The notes under the pieces are model-generated. The model did no database searches, had not been told where the DNA came from, and saw nothing but the letters and a program-made list of their open reading frames with translations. A stretch of 64,000 nt of DNA from positions 35,813 through 99,812 of the forward strand of contig NZ_JAUXMX010000027.1 in the NCBI RefSeq assembly GCF_030683065.1, read 5' to 3'. This DNA comes from Pseudomonas sp. (lineage in GTDB: Bacteria; Pseudomonadota; Gammaproteobacteria; Pseudomonadales; Pseudomonadaceae). Below, in pieces: positions 22,661-32,881 of this stretch; position 1 is the first letter of the stretch; every line of letters starts with the position of its first letter. The position numbers and the translations under genes are program-made.

Positions 22661-23179
22661 TCACCACTCGCTCAGGGTCTCGCGAAAGCGTTTGGCCAGC
22701 CCCTTCAACTCCTGCCGCCAAGACTCAAGGGTTTCGCGCGCCAATGGCGGTACTTCCTGATCCAGGCTGATCGCTTCGATCAATGGGGTGCGCGGGTCAA
22801 CTTTGACTTTTTTCGCCGCTAGCGGCGGCTGAAACAGTTCGCTATAAGCCTTAAGCAGTTGCGCCAGCCAGGTTTCCGACTGCTGCGCCAGCTCGATCAG
22901 CTCGGCCAGCTCAGGACTCGGCGCAGTATCCAGCAGCGCCTTGTCCAGCAACTGCTCGGCTCGCGCCGCATTACTTTCCGGCAAACGGTAGTAGCCGGCG
23001 ATCTCGTGACACAGCCCCAACAACGCACCATATAAATGGAATAACGCCGCCTCACGCTCAGCCTGTATCAAGGCTAAAGAATTGACCGCCTGGCCCTCTT
23101 GCGCGGCGCGCCAAGACTCTAGCGACAGACCGGCATAGAACAGCTTCTGGTTGGTACGGGTGTAAAGTTCATGGGCCAT
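22661..23179 (-). CDS. conserved hypothetical helical protein (DUF6586-like)
   Basis: A 172-residue protein starting MAHELYTRTNQKLFYAGLSLE, almost entirely alpha-helical with leucine/alanine-rich amphipathic segments and no membrane segment or signal. Homologues lie before topA in Pseudomonas. The start at 23179 is preferred over the longer in-frame start at 23263 because the extra 28 residues look unlike coding sequence. Function unknown; it may be a helical-bundle scaffold. Confidence 0.7.
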   Translation of the reverse strand: MAHELYTRTNQKLFYAGLSLESWRAAQEGQAVNSLALIQAEREAALFHLYGALLGLCHEIAGYYRLPESNAARAEQLLDKALLDTAPSPELAELIELAQQSETWLAQLLKAYSELFQPPLAAKKVKVDPRTPLIEAISLDQEVPPLARETLESWRQELKGLAKRFRETLSEW

Positions 23180-23433
23180 CAAGGCACCCTCCACTGCAGA
23201 CCGATCAGAGGCTGCGGAAATATCGAAGGCCTTCGCAACGGCGCCGTTGAGCCACCGAAACAAGAGGCATCGTACCTAACAAGGAACGTTAGCGAACCAG
23301 GTCACTTAAGTTATGGCGCAGCGCAACAAAATTGCAGCGCACCTGTGACAGTCGCAGCAGGCAATCGATTTCCCTTCAGACTCTCAAGTCACTATACGCG
23401 CGCCTACTCAGTGCAGACGCGCACCTTGTCCGA

Positions 23434-26043
23434 TCAACCCTTGTCTTCGACCTTCCACTTGCCGCCGTCGTAGAAAGCACGCCAGCCGGTCGGTTTGCCA
23501 TCAACCTCGGTCTGCACGTATTGCTCTTTGGTCTTGCGGCTAAAGCGAATCACCGCCGCACGACCTTCCGGGTCTTTCTTTGGCGCATCACAGAGGAAGT
23601 GATACTTAGGATCGATCTCGTCCTTATGCGGAATCAGCTCAAGCACCAGCGGCGCGCGAGTTTCACGGTTCTTGGGAAACTGACTGGCAGCCAGGAACAG
23701 ACCCGCGGCGCCATCACGCAGGATATAGGTGTCATTGACCTTCTCGCACTTGAGTTCGGGCATCTTCACCGGATCCATCTTCGGTGGAGCTGCTTCGCCA
23801 CTTTTCAGCAACTTGCGGGTGTTCTTGCACTCGCTGTTGGTGCAACCGAAGAACTTGCCGAAACGGCCGGTCTTCAGCTGCATCTGGCTACCGCACTTGT
23901 CGCACTCAAGGCTCGGGCCTTCGTAACCCTTGATCCGGTATTGCCCCTGCTCGATCTCATAACCCGTGCAGTCCGGGTTATTGCCGCAAATATGCAGCTT
24001 GCGCGTCTCATCGAGCAGGTAGGCATCCATGGCGGTACCGCATTTCTGGCAGCGATGTTTACCCAGCAGCACCAGCGATTCCGACTCACCCTCATCATCC
24101 GCGGCGATTTCATCGCCAGGCACCAGGTTGATGGTCGATTTGCAGCGTTCTTTCGGCGGCAGCGCATAACCGGAACAACCGAGGAAAACGCCGGTGGACG
24201 CGGTGCGAATCATCATCGGCCGCCCACACTCCCGGCATGGGATATCGGTCAGCGTAGGCAGGTTGGCACGCATGCCGCTGTCGCTGGCTTCGGCTACTTC
24301 GAGCTTCTTCTTGAAGTCACCATAGAACTCGTCGAGCACATTCTTCCACTCGCGCTGGCCCTGGGCCACATCATCCAGATTCTCTTCCATGCCTGCGGTA
24401 AAGCCGTAGTCCATCAGGTTGGAGAAACTTTCGCTCAGGCGCCCGGTGACGATGTCGCCCATCTTCTCCGAATAGAAACGCCGGTTATGCAGGGCGACAT
24501 AGCCGCGATCCTGGATGGTCGAAATGATCGCCGCATAGGTCGAAGGACGGCCGATACCGCGCTTCTCCATCTCCTTGACCAAGCTGGCTTCCGAGTAGCG
24601 TGCCGGCGGCTTAGTGAAGTGCTGGCTCGGATCAAGTTTGATCAGCTTGAGCACTTCGCCCTGGGCCATGTCCGGCAACACATCGTCATCGCCCGGCTTG
24701 CTCATTTGCGGCAACGCCCGGGTGTAACCGTCGAACTTGAGAATCCGGCCCTTGGCGCGCAACTCGAACTGCGCAGCGGTAACGGTCACGGTGGTCGACA
24801 GGTACTCGGCAGGCGGCATCTGGCACGCCACGAACTGGCGCCAGATCAACTCATACAGCCGCTCGGCATCACGCTCCATGCCGGTTATCTGGGTCGGCTT
24901 GAGGTTGACGTCAGACGGACGAATCGCTTCGTGCGCCTCCTGGGCCCCTTCCTTGCTGCTGTAAGCAATCGGGTTGGCCGGCAGGTACTTCTTGCCGAAC
25001 TCACCCTCGATGAAATCGCGCACCATGCTCACGGCATCAGCCGACAGGTTGGTCGAGTCGGTACGCATATAGGTGATGTAACCGGCCTCGTACAGACGCT
25101 GGGCCATCATCATGGTTTTCTTCACGCCGAAGCCGAGGCGGTTACTGGCCGCCTGCTGCAACGTCGAGGTAATGAACGGCGCCGATGGCTTACTGCTGGT
25201 CGGTTTGTCTTCACGCTTGGCAATGCTGTAGCTGGACTTCTCAAGCGTTACCAAGGCAGCCATCGCCTGGGCTTCGTTCAGCGGCTTGAAGGCAACGCCG
25301 CTTTCGCGAGCTACCTCAAAACGCACATTGGCGCCCTTGACTGTGCCCAGATCAGCGTGCACTTCCCAATATTCTTCAGGAACAAAGGCACGAATTTCTG
25401 TTTCGCGCTCAACCACCAACTTCACCGCCACCGACTGCACCCGGCCAGCCGACAGACCGCGGGCGATCTTGGCCCACAGCAATGGCGAGACCATGTAACC
25501 CACTACACGATCGAGGAAGCGCCGGGCTTGCTGGGCATTGACCCGATTGATGTCCAGTTCGCCGGGCTTGGAGAACGCTTCTTGAATGGCCTTCTTGGTG
25601 ATCTCGTTGAACACCACGCGCTTGTAGCGGCTGTCGTCGCCACCGATGGATTCGCGCAGGTGCCAGGCAATGGCTTCCCCCTCGCGATCCAAGTCGGTTG
25701 CGAGATAGATGGTGTCGGCATCCTTGGCCAACCGCCGCAGCTCCTCGACAACTTTTTCCTTGCCCGGAAGGATCTCGTACTTGGCCTTCCAGCCATGCTC
25801 GGGATCGACCCCCATGCGCGCCACCAGCTGGCGCTTGGCCTTTTCCTTGGGCGACAGCGCCGGGACTTCGCCAGCAGCCGCCTTGCCCCGCTTTACGGGT
25901 TCCTTGGCAGCACTTGCCGAGCCGCTGGTAGGCAGGTCACGGATGTGGCCGATGCTCGACTTCACCACGTACTGGTCGCCCAGGTACTTGTTGATGGTCT
26001 TGGCCTTGGCCGGGGATTCCACGATGACCAGCGATTTGCCCAT
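23434..26043 (-). CDS. topA: DNA topoisomerase I
   Basis: An 869-residue type IA topoisomerase that relaxes negative supercoils. The Toprim domain starts at the N-terminus ([20 protein letters not shown], with [15 protein letters not shown]). The catalytic tyrosine is Y325 in [10 protein letters not shown]. Three C-terminal four-cysteine zinc ribbons follow (CRECG, CQKCG, CDKCG), then a basic tail. The start at 26043 gives the canonical N-terminus; an upstream in-frame ATG adds 26 unlikely residues. A large partial ORF on the opposite strand is a coding shadow. Confidence 0.97.
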   Translation of the reverse strand: MGKSLVIVESPAKAKTINKYLGDQYVVKSSIGHIRDLPTSGSASAAKEPVKRGKAAAGEVPALSPKEKAKRQLVARMGVDPEHGWKAKYEILPGKEKVVEELRRLAKDADTIYLATDLDREGEAIAWHLRESIGGDDSRYKRVVFNEITKKAIQEAFSKPGELDINRVNAQQARRFLDRVVGYMVSPLLWAKIARGLSAGRVQSVAVKLVVERETEIRAFVPEEYWEVHADLGTVKGANVRFEVARESGVAFKPLNEAQAMAALVTLEKSSYSIAKREDKPTSSKPSAPFITSTLQQAASNRLGFGVKKTMMMAQRLYEAGYITYMRTDSTNLSADAVSMVRDFIEGEFGKKYLPANPIAYSSKEGAQEAHEAIRPSDVNLKPTQITGMERDAERLYELIWRQFVACQMPPAEYLSTTVTVTAAQFELRAKGRILKFDGYTRALPQMSKPGDDDVLPDMAQGEVLKLIKLDPSQHFTKPPARYSEASLVKEMEKRGIGRPSTYAAIISTIQDRGYVALHNRRFYSEKMGDIVTGRLSESFSNLMDYGFTAGMEENLDDVAQGQREWKNVLDEFYGDFKKKLEVAEASDSGMRANLPTLTDIPCRECGRPMMIRTASTGVFLGCSGYALPPKERCKSTINLVPGDEIAADDEGESESLVLLGKHRCQKCGTAMDAYLLDETRKLHICGNNPDCTGYEIEQGQYRIKGYEGPSLECDKCGSQMQLKTGRFGKFFGCTNSECKNTRKLLKSGEAAPPKMDPVKMPELKCEKVNDTYILRDGAAGLFLAASQFPKNRETRAPLVLELIPHKDEIDPKYHFLCDAPKKDPEGRAAVIRFSRKTKEQYVQTEVDGKPTGWRAFYDGGKWKVEDKG

Positions 26044-26095
26044 GGATTGGAAAATTCCTGAAATTCGATAAATGAAAGGCGAGAAGCGCCATACA

Positions 26096-26165
26096 GACTG
26101 TTGAAAATACTGCGTAGCCATAACTGGCGAGGTGATTTCGACCGAAGAAGCGGCGTTTACATGCG
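26096..26165. repeat. dispersed repeat fragment upstream of topA
   Basis: The sequence GTTGAAAATACTGCGTAGCC and its continuation resemble a short element I associate with several pseudomonads, in which a GTTGAAAA-A-TACGTAGC end is repeated near mobile DNA. A related end, GTTGAAAAATGTAGCGAGC, occurs at 58866 in this window. No transposase is present. Confidence 0.35.
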
Positions 26166-26298
26166 GTAAATAAGCCTTCTACGCCCGCGTTCAACGCTGC
26201 ACGATACAGCGCGTGGGTTCAATAGCCAGCCCGCGCGGCACCGCTATATATAGTGGCGCTCAGGTTGAGGTCAAGCGTAGCAGTAGCGCGACCTGCGC

Positions 26299-26535
26299 TC
26301 AGGGTCGCTCGAAAAGGCTTGTTTCGGCTTGAATCAGAGCAAAGCGTGGAACCCTCTCGCCGTCAACCTCGACGCTTGAGCAAAACATCTCCAGCGGACG
26401 CACCCACAAGCCGTAATCGCCGTATAGCGCCTGATAGACCACTACTTGCTGCTCTTCCTCGGAATGCCGGGCTACGCCAAATACGCGGTACTCGGGGCCC
26501 TTGTAGTGGCGATAAAGGCCGGGCTGTAATTGCAT
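26299..26535 (-). CDS. DUF1653 protein
   Basis: A 78-residue protein starting MQLQPGLYRHYKGPEYRVFGVARHSEE, the typical N-terminus of DUF1653, a small beta-rich domain with conserved GxYxHYKG and WxRPLEMF stretches (here LWVRPLEMF). GAGGAA lies seven bases before the ATG at 26535; the upstream in-frame ATG adds 41 unlikely residues. Function unknown. It sits between topA and fadA. Confidence 0.85.
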   Translation of the reverse strand: MQLQPGLYRHYKGPEYRVFGVARHSEEEQQVVVYQALYGDYGLWVRPLEMFCSSVEVDGERVPRFALIQAETSLFERP

Positions 26536-26645
26536 GGCTAAATTCCTCGAATTTTTTCTACCGCACAAAAAATTTCGCGGGAAATTTCTACGTTGCGCAG
26601 CGACGCGCCCAAAGAGTGCTTGCCATAAATGGCAGGCCAAAAACA

Positions 26646-26673
26646 AAAACCGGGGCACTAGGCCCCGGTTTTA
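26646..26673 (-). terminator. rho-independent terminator of fadBA
   Basis: On the minus strand AACCGGGGC pairs with GCCCCGGTT and is followed by TTTGTTTTTG. It lies 14 bases after the fadA stop codon. Confidence 0.88.
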
Positions 26674-26686
26674 TGCCTGCGAGCGC

Positions 26687-27877
<1,191 letters not shown>

Positions 27878-27891
27878 CTAGTCTGTGCGCA

Positions 27892-30039
27892 TTAACCGAA
27901 GAACTTCTGACCGCCGGCGGCCATTTCGCGAAGTTTTGCGGTCGGCTGATACAGCGCACCCAGGTCGGCGTACTTGTCGGCCAAGGCCACGAATTCAGCA
28001 ACACCGACGCTGTCGATATAACGCAGCGCACCACCACGGAACGGCGGGAAGCCGATGCCATAGATCAGGCCCATATCAGCCTCGGCTGCCGTCTCGACGA
28101 TGCCGTCTTCCAGGCAACGCACGGTTTCCAGGCACAGCGGGATCATCATGAAGTTGACGATGTCTTCATCGGTCACTTCACGCTGCTCAGTGATAATGGA
28201 CTTGAGCAACTCGTAAGCCTGCGGGTCGATGACCTTCTTCGGCTTGCCGCGCTTATCCATTTCGTAGGAGTAGAAGCCCTTGCCGTTCTTCTGGCCCAGG
28301 CGATCTGCCTCATACATCACGTCGACTGCAGTACGACCCTCAACCGCCATGCGATCCGGGAAGCCTTCAGCCATCACGTCACGGCCGTGGTGGCCGGTAT
28401 CGATACCGACCACGTCGGACAGGTACGCCGGGCCCATGGGCCAGCCGAACTTCTCCATGACCTTGTCGATACGCACGAAGTCGACACCGAAACCGAGCAG
28501 CTTGGAGAAACCGCCGAAATACGGGAACAGCACGCGGTTGACCAGGAAGCCAGGGCAGTCATTGACCACAACCGGCGTCTTGCCCATCTTCTTGGCGTAC
28601 GCCACGGTAGTAGCGATCGCCACCTCACCGGACTTCTCACCACGGATCACTTCAACCAACGGCATCATGTGCACCGGGTTGAAAAAGTGCATACCGCAGA
28701 AGTTTTCCGGACGCTTAAGCGCCTTGGCCAACAGGCTGATGGAGATGGTCGAGGTGTTAGACGTCAGGATCGCGTCGTCCCTGACCAGACCTTCGACTTC
28801 GGCCAGTACAGCTTGCTTGACCTTGGGGTTCTCGACCACGGCCTCGACCACGATGTCGACGTTGCCAAAATCACCATAGGACAAGGTCGGACGAATGGCG
28901 TTGAGCGCTTCAGCCATCTTCGCGGGTGTCAGGCGACCTTTGGCGACACGGTTACCGAGCAGCTTGGAGGCTTCGGCTAGACCCATCTGGATGCCGTCTT
29001 CACGGATATCTTTCATCAGGATCGGCGTGCCCTTGACGGCCGACTGATAAGCGATGCCGCCACCCATGATGCCGGCACCGAGAACGGCGGCCAGCTTCAC
29101 GTCTTTAGCGATTTCGTCGTAGTGCTTGGCTTTCTTCTTCAGCTCCTGATCATTCAGGAACAGACCAATCAAGCTGGCAGCGACCGGAGTCTTGGCCAGC
29201 TTGACGAAGCCGGCGGCCTCCACTTCCAGCGCCTTGTCGCGACCGAAGTTAGCGGCTTTCTGAATAGTCTTGATCGCCTCGACCGGGGCCGGATAGTTCG
29301 GGCCGGCCTGGCCTGCAACGAAACCCTTGGCGGTTTCGAAGCACATCATTTGTTCGATGGCGTTGAGCTTGAGCTTTTCCAGCTTGGGCTGACGCTTGGC
29401 CTTATAGTCCAATTCGCCTGAAATAGCGCGTTTGATCAGATCCAGAGCAGCGGCCTGCAGCTTGTCGGCAGTTACTACCGCATCGACAGCACCCATTTTC
29501 AGGGCGTCGTCAGCACGATTTTCCTTGCCAGAGGCAATCCACTCGACCGCATTGTCAGTACCAATCAAGCGCGGCAGGCGCACGGTGCCACCGAAGCCTG
29601 GGTAGATACCCAGTTTGACTTCTGGCAGACCCACCTTGGCGCCATCAGCCATAACACGGTAATCCGCCGCCAGGCACATCTCAAAACCACCGCCTAGGGC
29701 GATGCCGTTGATTGCGGCTACGGTCGGCATATCAAGGTCTTCAAAATCACTGAAGATTTTGTTGGCTTCGAGGTTGCCGGCTACCAGTTCTGCATCTGGC
29801 AACTTGAAGCTTTCGACGAACTCAGTGATATCAGCACCGACGATAAATACGTCTTTGCCACTGCTGACAATCACACCCTTGATCGAAGCATCGGCCTTGA
29901 TTGCATCAACCGACTGACGCAGTTCGTTGAGGGTTTGACGATTGAATTTGTTGACGGACTCACCCTTGAGGTCGAATTTCAATTCGACGATGCCACTCTC
30001 AAGGGCCTTAACCGTGATGGCTTTACCTTCGTAAATCAT
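27892..30039 (-). CDS. fadB: fatty acid oxidation complex alpha subunit
   Basis: A 715-residue multifunctional enzyme. The N-terminal crotonase domain (oxyanion stretch [15 protein letters not shown]) hydrates enoyl-CoA. The central NAD domain ([14 protein letters not shown]) and the C-terminal domain oxidise 3-hydroxyacyl-CoA. The length matches the known Pseudomonas protein. The start at 30039 is supported by GGAG ten bases upstream and the usual [11 protein letters not shown]-terminus; an upstream in-frame ATG would add 51 atypical residues. It forms an operon with fadA. Confidence 0.97.
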   Translation of the reverse strand: MIYEGKAITVKALESGIVELKFDLKGESVNKFNRQTLNELRQSVDAIKADASIKGVIVSSGKDVFIVGADITEFVESFKLPDAELVAGNLEANKIFSDFEDLDMPTVAAINGIALGGGFEMCLAADYRVMADGAKVGLPEVKLGIYPGFGGTVRLPRLIGTDNAVEWIASGKENRADDALKMGAVDAVVTADKLQAAALDLIKRAISGELDYKAKRQPKLEKLKLNAIEQMMCFETAKGFVAGQAGPNYPAPVEAIKTIQKAANFGRDKALEVEAAGFVKLAKTPVAASLIGLFLNDQELKKKAKHYDEIAKDVKLAAVLGAGIMGGGIAYQSAVKGTPILMKDIREDGIQMGLAEASKLLGNRVAKGRLTPAKMAEALNAIRPTLSYGDFGNVDIVVEAVVENPKVKQAVLAEVEGLVRDDAILTSNTSTISISLLAKALKRPENFCGMHFFNPVHMMPLVEVIRGEKSGEVAIATTVAYAKKMGKTPVVVNDCPGFLVNRVLFPYFGGFSKLLGFGVDFVRIDKVMEKFGWPMGPAYLSDVVGIDTGHHGRDVMAEGFPDRMAVEGRTAVDVMYEADRLGQKNGKGFYSYEMDKRGKPKKVIDPQAYELLKSIITEQREVTDEDIVNFMMIPLCLETVRCLEDGIVETAAEADMGLIYGIGFPPFRGGALRYIDSVGVAEFVALADKYADLGALYQPTAKLREMAAGGQKFFG

Positions 30040-31004
30040 CAACTGATCTCCACGGTATGGAAGCTGAACAGTACACATCGGAGCCAACCAGCTGGCTACC
30101 CTGCGGCGCAGCCGCTTGAGAGTAGCTCTTGAGAGCCTGGCACACCCGCCGACGCGATAATCGGACTGGATCGACGCTGCTTTTTTAAGCAAACGCTCAA
30201 TTCATACGCCCGTTTGATTCGGGTGTGCCCACCTTCAAGGAAAAGTCACAAATTGTCAATTGATCGCTTGCCGCTTGATACGTCGGCAACAGCACGGGCG
30301 AGGATTGCTACGTGAAGCCAGCACCACTGCGCAGCAATCAGGTAGCCATATTCGCCAAAAAAACCAGAAAATTAGATAAAACGGTCGTTAACTCACCTCA
30401 GCACAGACTTGATGAATCATTTTTTGGTGGCTTGATTTGTCTCGACACGGCCTCGTGCCGCGACACCATCGAGAGGCCAGCCAGGGACAGTCAGGGGCTG
30501 CGTCGCAGCAAAGACGCAGCAGTGGGATGTTGTAAAAACGCTTGTCTCACGCAACCGCCTTGGCACCTACTTAGGGGGTTGTGCAAACACCAGCCGGCCC
30601 TCTCGCCCGGGCTGCCGATACCTGAGCACAATGCATCAACAGACAATGGCGGCGTATTGAGCGTATGGTTGTGCAAGACCGTTAAGCGCCCTGAGAACAT
30701 ATCCACAGGGCTTAAATACACGCAGCCGCCCTGCTGAGGCGCTTGGCGCCGTCCCAGAAATATCCGACACATGACTTATTCGATTTTCCGGCCTGCCTGG
30801 CCACACTTATAGCCTGATGCTTGCATCGGGCTTTTTTCTTGGCTGTGTGCCCGTCAGATGTTGCAGCAATGGGTAGGTTGGCGCGGGCCGCGCAGCGAAG
30901 CCCAACAGGCAGTGGGATACCCCAGACCTACCGCTTATCGCTTCATAACGCACAATGGCCAGGTAACTGGCTCTTGATTGGTTCACGCCCTGACGGCTTG
31001 TCGA
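30040..31004. other. long intergenic stretch, possible RNA gene
   Basis: No convincing protein gene lies in this 965-base stretch. The fadB leader occupies the left end. A sigma70-like promoter on the plus strand (TTGTCA 30253-30258, 17 bases, TGATAC 30276-30281) and a plus-strand terminator (30812-30837) could bound an RNA of up to about 550 bases, or a shorter one. GGTTGTGCAA occurs twice (near 30588 and 30665), and ATATCCACA (near 30698) is one mismatch from a DnaA box. A REP-like palindrome lies near 30870-30950. Confidence 0.4.
30812..30837 (+). terminator. rho-independent terminator with no known upstream gene
   Basis: CCTGATGC and GCATCGGG pair around TT, and CTTTTTT follows. No coding gene on the plus strand precedes it for at least 17 kb except divergent shadows, so it implies an unannotated transcript. 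Confidence 0.6.
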
Positions 31005-31442
31005 TCAGGCGCGTATCTGCAAGAAGCTGGCAATTTTCCCCAGAGCATCCTCCCCACCACGCTCCCCCCAGCAGAGCGAGATCATCTGCGTCGTTGCCTC
31101 AGCCTTATAGACATCCACTGGCAAGCTGGACAACTGCTCGACCAGCAGCGCATCAGTGCATGGCTCACGCCATTTATTCAGCCACTGACCCGGCTCAATC
31201 TGCCAGTAGCACCAGCAATCCTGCCGCCCACGGCTGCGCGCCCGGTAATATTGCGGGCACTGACCCGGCGGTTCCTCGATCAACCAATACGGCCATTGCT
31301 CGCTCGACAACTGCATCGCCACCCCCGTGCGCCGGGCTTGCAAACGCACATCCATCCGCCCACGCTGTCGCCGCGAAGGCATCAGCATGCTCAGCGGGCT
31401 GAGCACAAAAGCCACAATTAACAATATGAGCCATACAGACAT
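31005..31442 (-). CDS. membrane-anchored conserved hypothetical protein
   Basis: A 145-residue protein with one N-terminal membrane helix (MSVWLILLIVAFVLSPLSML), then a basic linker (PSRRQRGRMDVR) and a soluble domain rich in tryptophan (EQWPYWLIEE, CWCYWQIEPGQWLNKW). The soluble part faces the cytosol or periplasm; the positive-inside rule favours the cytosol. The start at 31442 places the helix at the N-terminus with GAG upstream; an in-frame start ten codons earlier is possible. Divergent from the Usp gene. Function unknown. Confidence 0.7.
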   Translation of the reverse strand: MSVWLILLIVAFVLSPLSMLMPSRRQRGRMDVRLQARRTGVAMQLSSEQWPYWLIEEPPGQCPQYYRARSRGRQDCWCYWQIEPGQWLNKWREPCTDALLVEQLSSLPVDVYKAEATTQMISLCWGERGGEDALGKIASFLQIRA

Positions 31443-31528
31443 ATATTCATCTCGCAGGTAAAAGCCTGTCACAAGCGCTCAATACAGCCATACTTCGAAT
31501 CATCGGCAACCCTTAGAAGGATCCACCC

Positions 31529-31969
31529 ATGCCCTACCAGCATATTCTGGTCGCTGTCGACCTAACCGAAGAATGCGACCCCGTAATGAAACGCGCACAG
31601 GAACTGGCTTCGAGCAATCACGCAACACTATCGGTGGTGCATATAGTTGAACCGATGGCCATGGCGTTTGGCGGGGACGTTCCGATGGATTTGTCGATGC
31701 TGCAACAGCAGCAATTCGAACAAGCCCGCGAGCGCCTGGACAGCTTTGCCGGCAAATACCCGGACCTGAGCGCAGACCAACGTCACCTGGCTTACGGCCA
31801 GCCACGTCAGGAAATACACCGCTTGGCCGAAGAGCAAGGCTGTGACCTGATCATCGTCGGCAGCCATGGCCGCCACGGCCTGGCTCTACTCCTGGGCTCC
31901 ACCGCCAATGACGTGCTGCATGGCGCCCCCTGCGACGTACTGGCCGTACGCCTGAAGAAACCCGAATAG
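31529..31969 (+). CDS. universal stress protein (UspA family)
   Basis: A 146-residue UspA-fold protein. It starts PYQHILVAVDLTEE, and the nucleotide-binding pattern G-x2-G-x9-G-S/T appears as GSHGRHGLALLLGST near the C-terminus, so ATP binding is likely. A methionine- and glutamine-rich segment (DVPMDLSMLQQQQFEQ) is inserted in the middle. AGAAGGATCC precedes the ATG. Members of this family help survival under starvation or low oxygen; the trigger here is not visible. Confidence 0.9.
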   Translation: MPYQHILVAVDLTEECDPVMKRAQELASSNHATLSVVHIVEPMAMAFGGDVPMDLSMLQQQQFEQARERLDSFAGKYPDLSADQRHLAYGQPRQEIHRLAEEQGCDLIIVGSHGRHGLALLLGSTANDVLHGAPCDVLAVRLKKPE

Positions 31970-31973
31970 CCCG

Positions 31974-32008
31974 TGCGGCGAATGAGGCAGCAAGCCTCAT
32001 TCGCCGCA
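31974..32008. terminator. perfect 15-base-pair hairpin between convergent genes
   Basis: Positions 31974-31988 pair perfectly with 31994-32008 around AGCAA. It lies between the stops of the Usp gene and the gene at 32012. There is no T-run on either strand, so it may block transcription or protect 3' ends rather than act as a classical terminator. Confidence 0.6.
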
Positions 32009-32011
32009 GGA

Positions 32012-32698
32012 TCACTCGAAATTGTCACCCGCGCTCATGACCATCGGACGTATCTTCTGCAGCTGGGTTTCCAGCGAATAGGTCATGCTCGAAGACATGG
32101 AAAAGAAGGTCAGAAAGGCCTTCAGGTTCGAGTCACCCTCGCAGGTATCGTGTATCCGCTGCCAAAACGCCTGATTGACCAGCTGCAATTGCTGGAACAT
32201 ACGCACCAGGCCCTTCAGCTCCCAATCCGCAAGCCGCCCCTCTCGAAAATTGAAGTACTGCCGCGCCAGATACAGCGAAACCGCACGCAGGATGAATTCC
32301 TGATTATTGGCGAACGGCAGGTGATTCTGTGCCATCGGCTTGAGTTTGCCCAATACCGGACAAGCGCTGGTCGCCATTATTACCCCAAGCAGCGCACGCA
32401 GCCCTTCTTCCAGACCCACCTGCTTGGTGTACTCACGCTCAGGGGTGCGCACCCAGACAACAGCCTTTTTGAAGGCCGGCAGCCCCTGAAAATCCTCAAC
32501 AACGCGGTGCAGATCTACCGCTGCCGGGCAGTGGCTGAAATCGTTCCGGCTTAGCGGGCAATTGCTGCACTGCTGGTGATCCAGGCGCGTCCAGCTAGGC
32601 GCCGCCTGTGCCTGAACAGGGTCATATACACGGTCCAGTTCGATCCTATAACTGAACTCGTGATTATCGTCGAGACTAATCCGGTACTCGATGGCCAT
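32012..32698 (-). CDS. cysteine-containing conserved hypothetical protein (DUF6901-like)
   Basis: A 228-residue soluble protein starting MAIEYRISLDDNHEFSYRIEL. Four cysteines (C44, C47, C57, C113) include a CSNCPLSRNDFSHC cluster near the N-terminus and SACPVLGKL further on, which could hold a metal or iron-sulfur centre. The C-terminal half is helical. The ATG at 32698 has GGAG six bases upstream; an in-frame start 14 codons earlier lacks one. No known enzymatic signature. Function unknown. Confidence 0.7.
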   Translation of the reverse strand: MAIEYRISLDDNHEFSYRIELDRVYDPVQAQAAPSWTRLDHQQCSNCPLSRNDFSHCPAAVDLHRVVEDFQGLPAFKKAVVWVRTPEREYTKQVGLEEGLRALLGVIMATSACPVLGKLKPMAQNHLPFANNQEFILRAVSLYLARQYFNFREGRLADWELKGLVRMFQQLQLVNQAFWQRIHDTCEGDSNLKAFLTFFSMSSSMTYSLETQLQKIRPMVMSAGDNFE

Positions 32699-32881
32699 GC
32701 GTGTCTCCGCCAGACGATATGAGGGTGTGTTTGAGGGCAATCAGATGCGCTGGCGACGACTCAGCAATCGTGAGCATATCAAGCGCCTTAGCGGGACTCT
32801 CGGTGTTTGCTGCACAGCGTTACGCTCGCAGCAAGCAACCTAAGGGCCAGCACAATTGGCAGCGCTTGTGTTCAAACGCTC

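Noticed and set aside
23332..26061. A 909-codon open frame on the plus strand opposite topA
   Set aside because: It follows the reverse of topA with no domain or ribosome site; topA is certain.
30188..30214. CAAAC and GTTTG half-sites before fadB as a PsrA operator
   Set aside because: The halves are 17 bases apart, unlike the 2-4 base spacing of known PsrA sites; noted only as weak.
30312..30737. A 141-residue open frame in the fadB upstream region
   Set aside because: GTG start with no ribosome site, composition unlike coding DNA and overlap with other open frames. The region is better read as non-coding.
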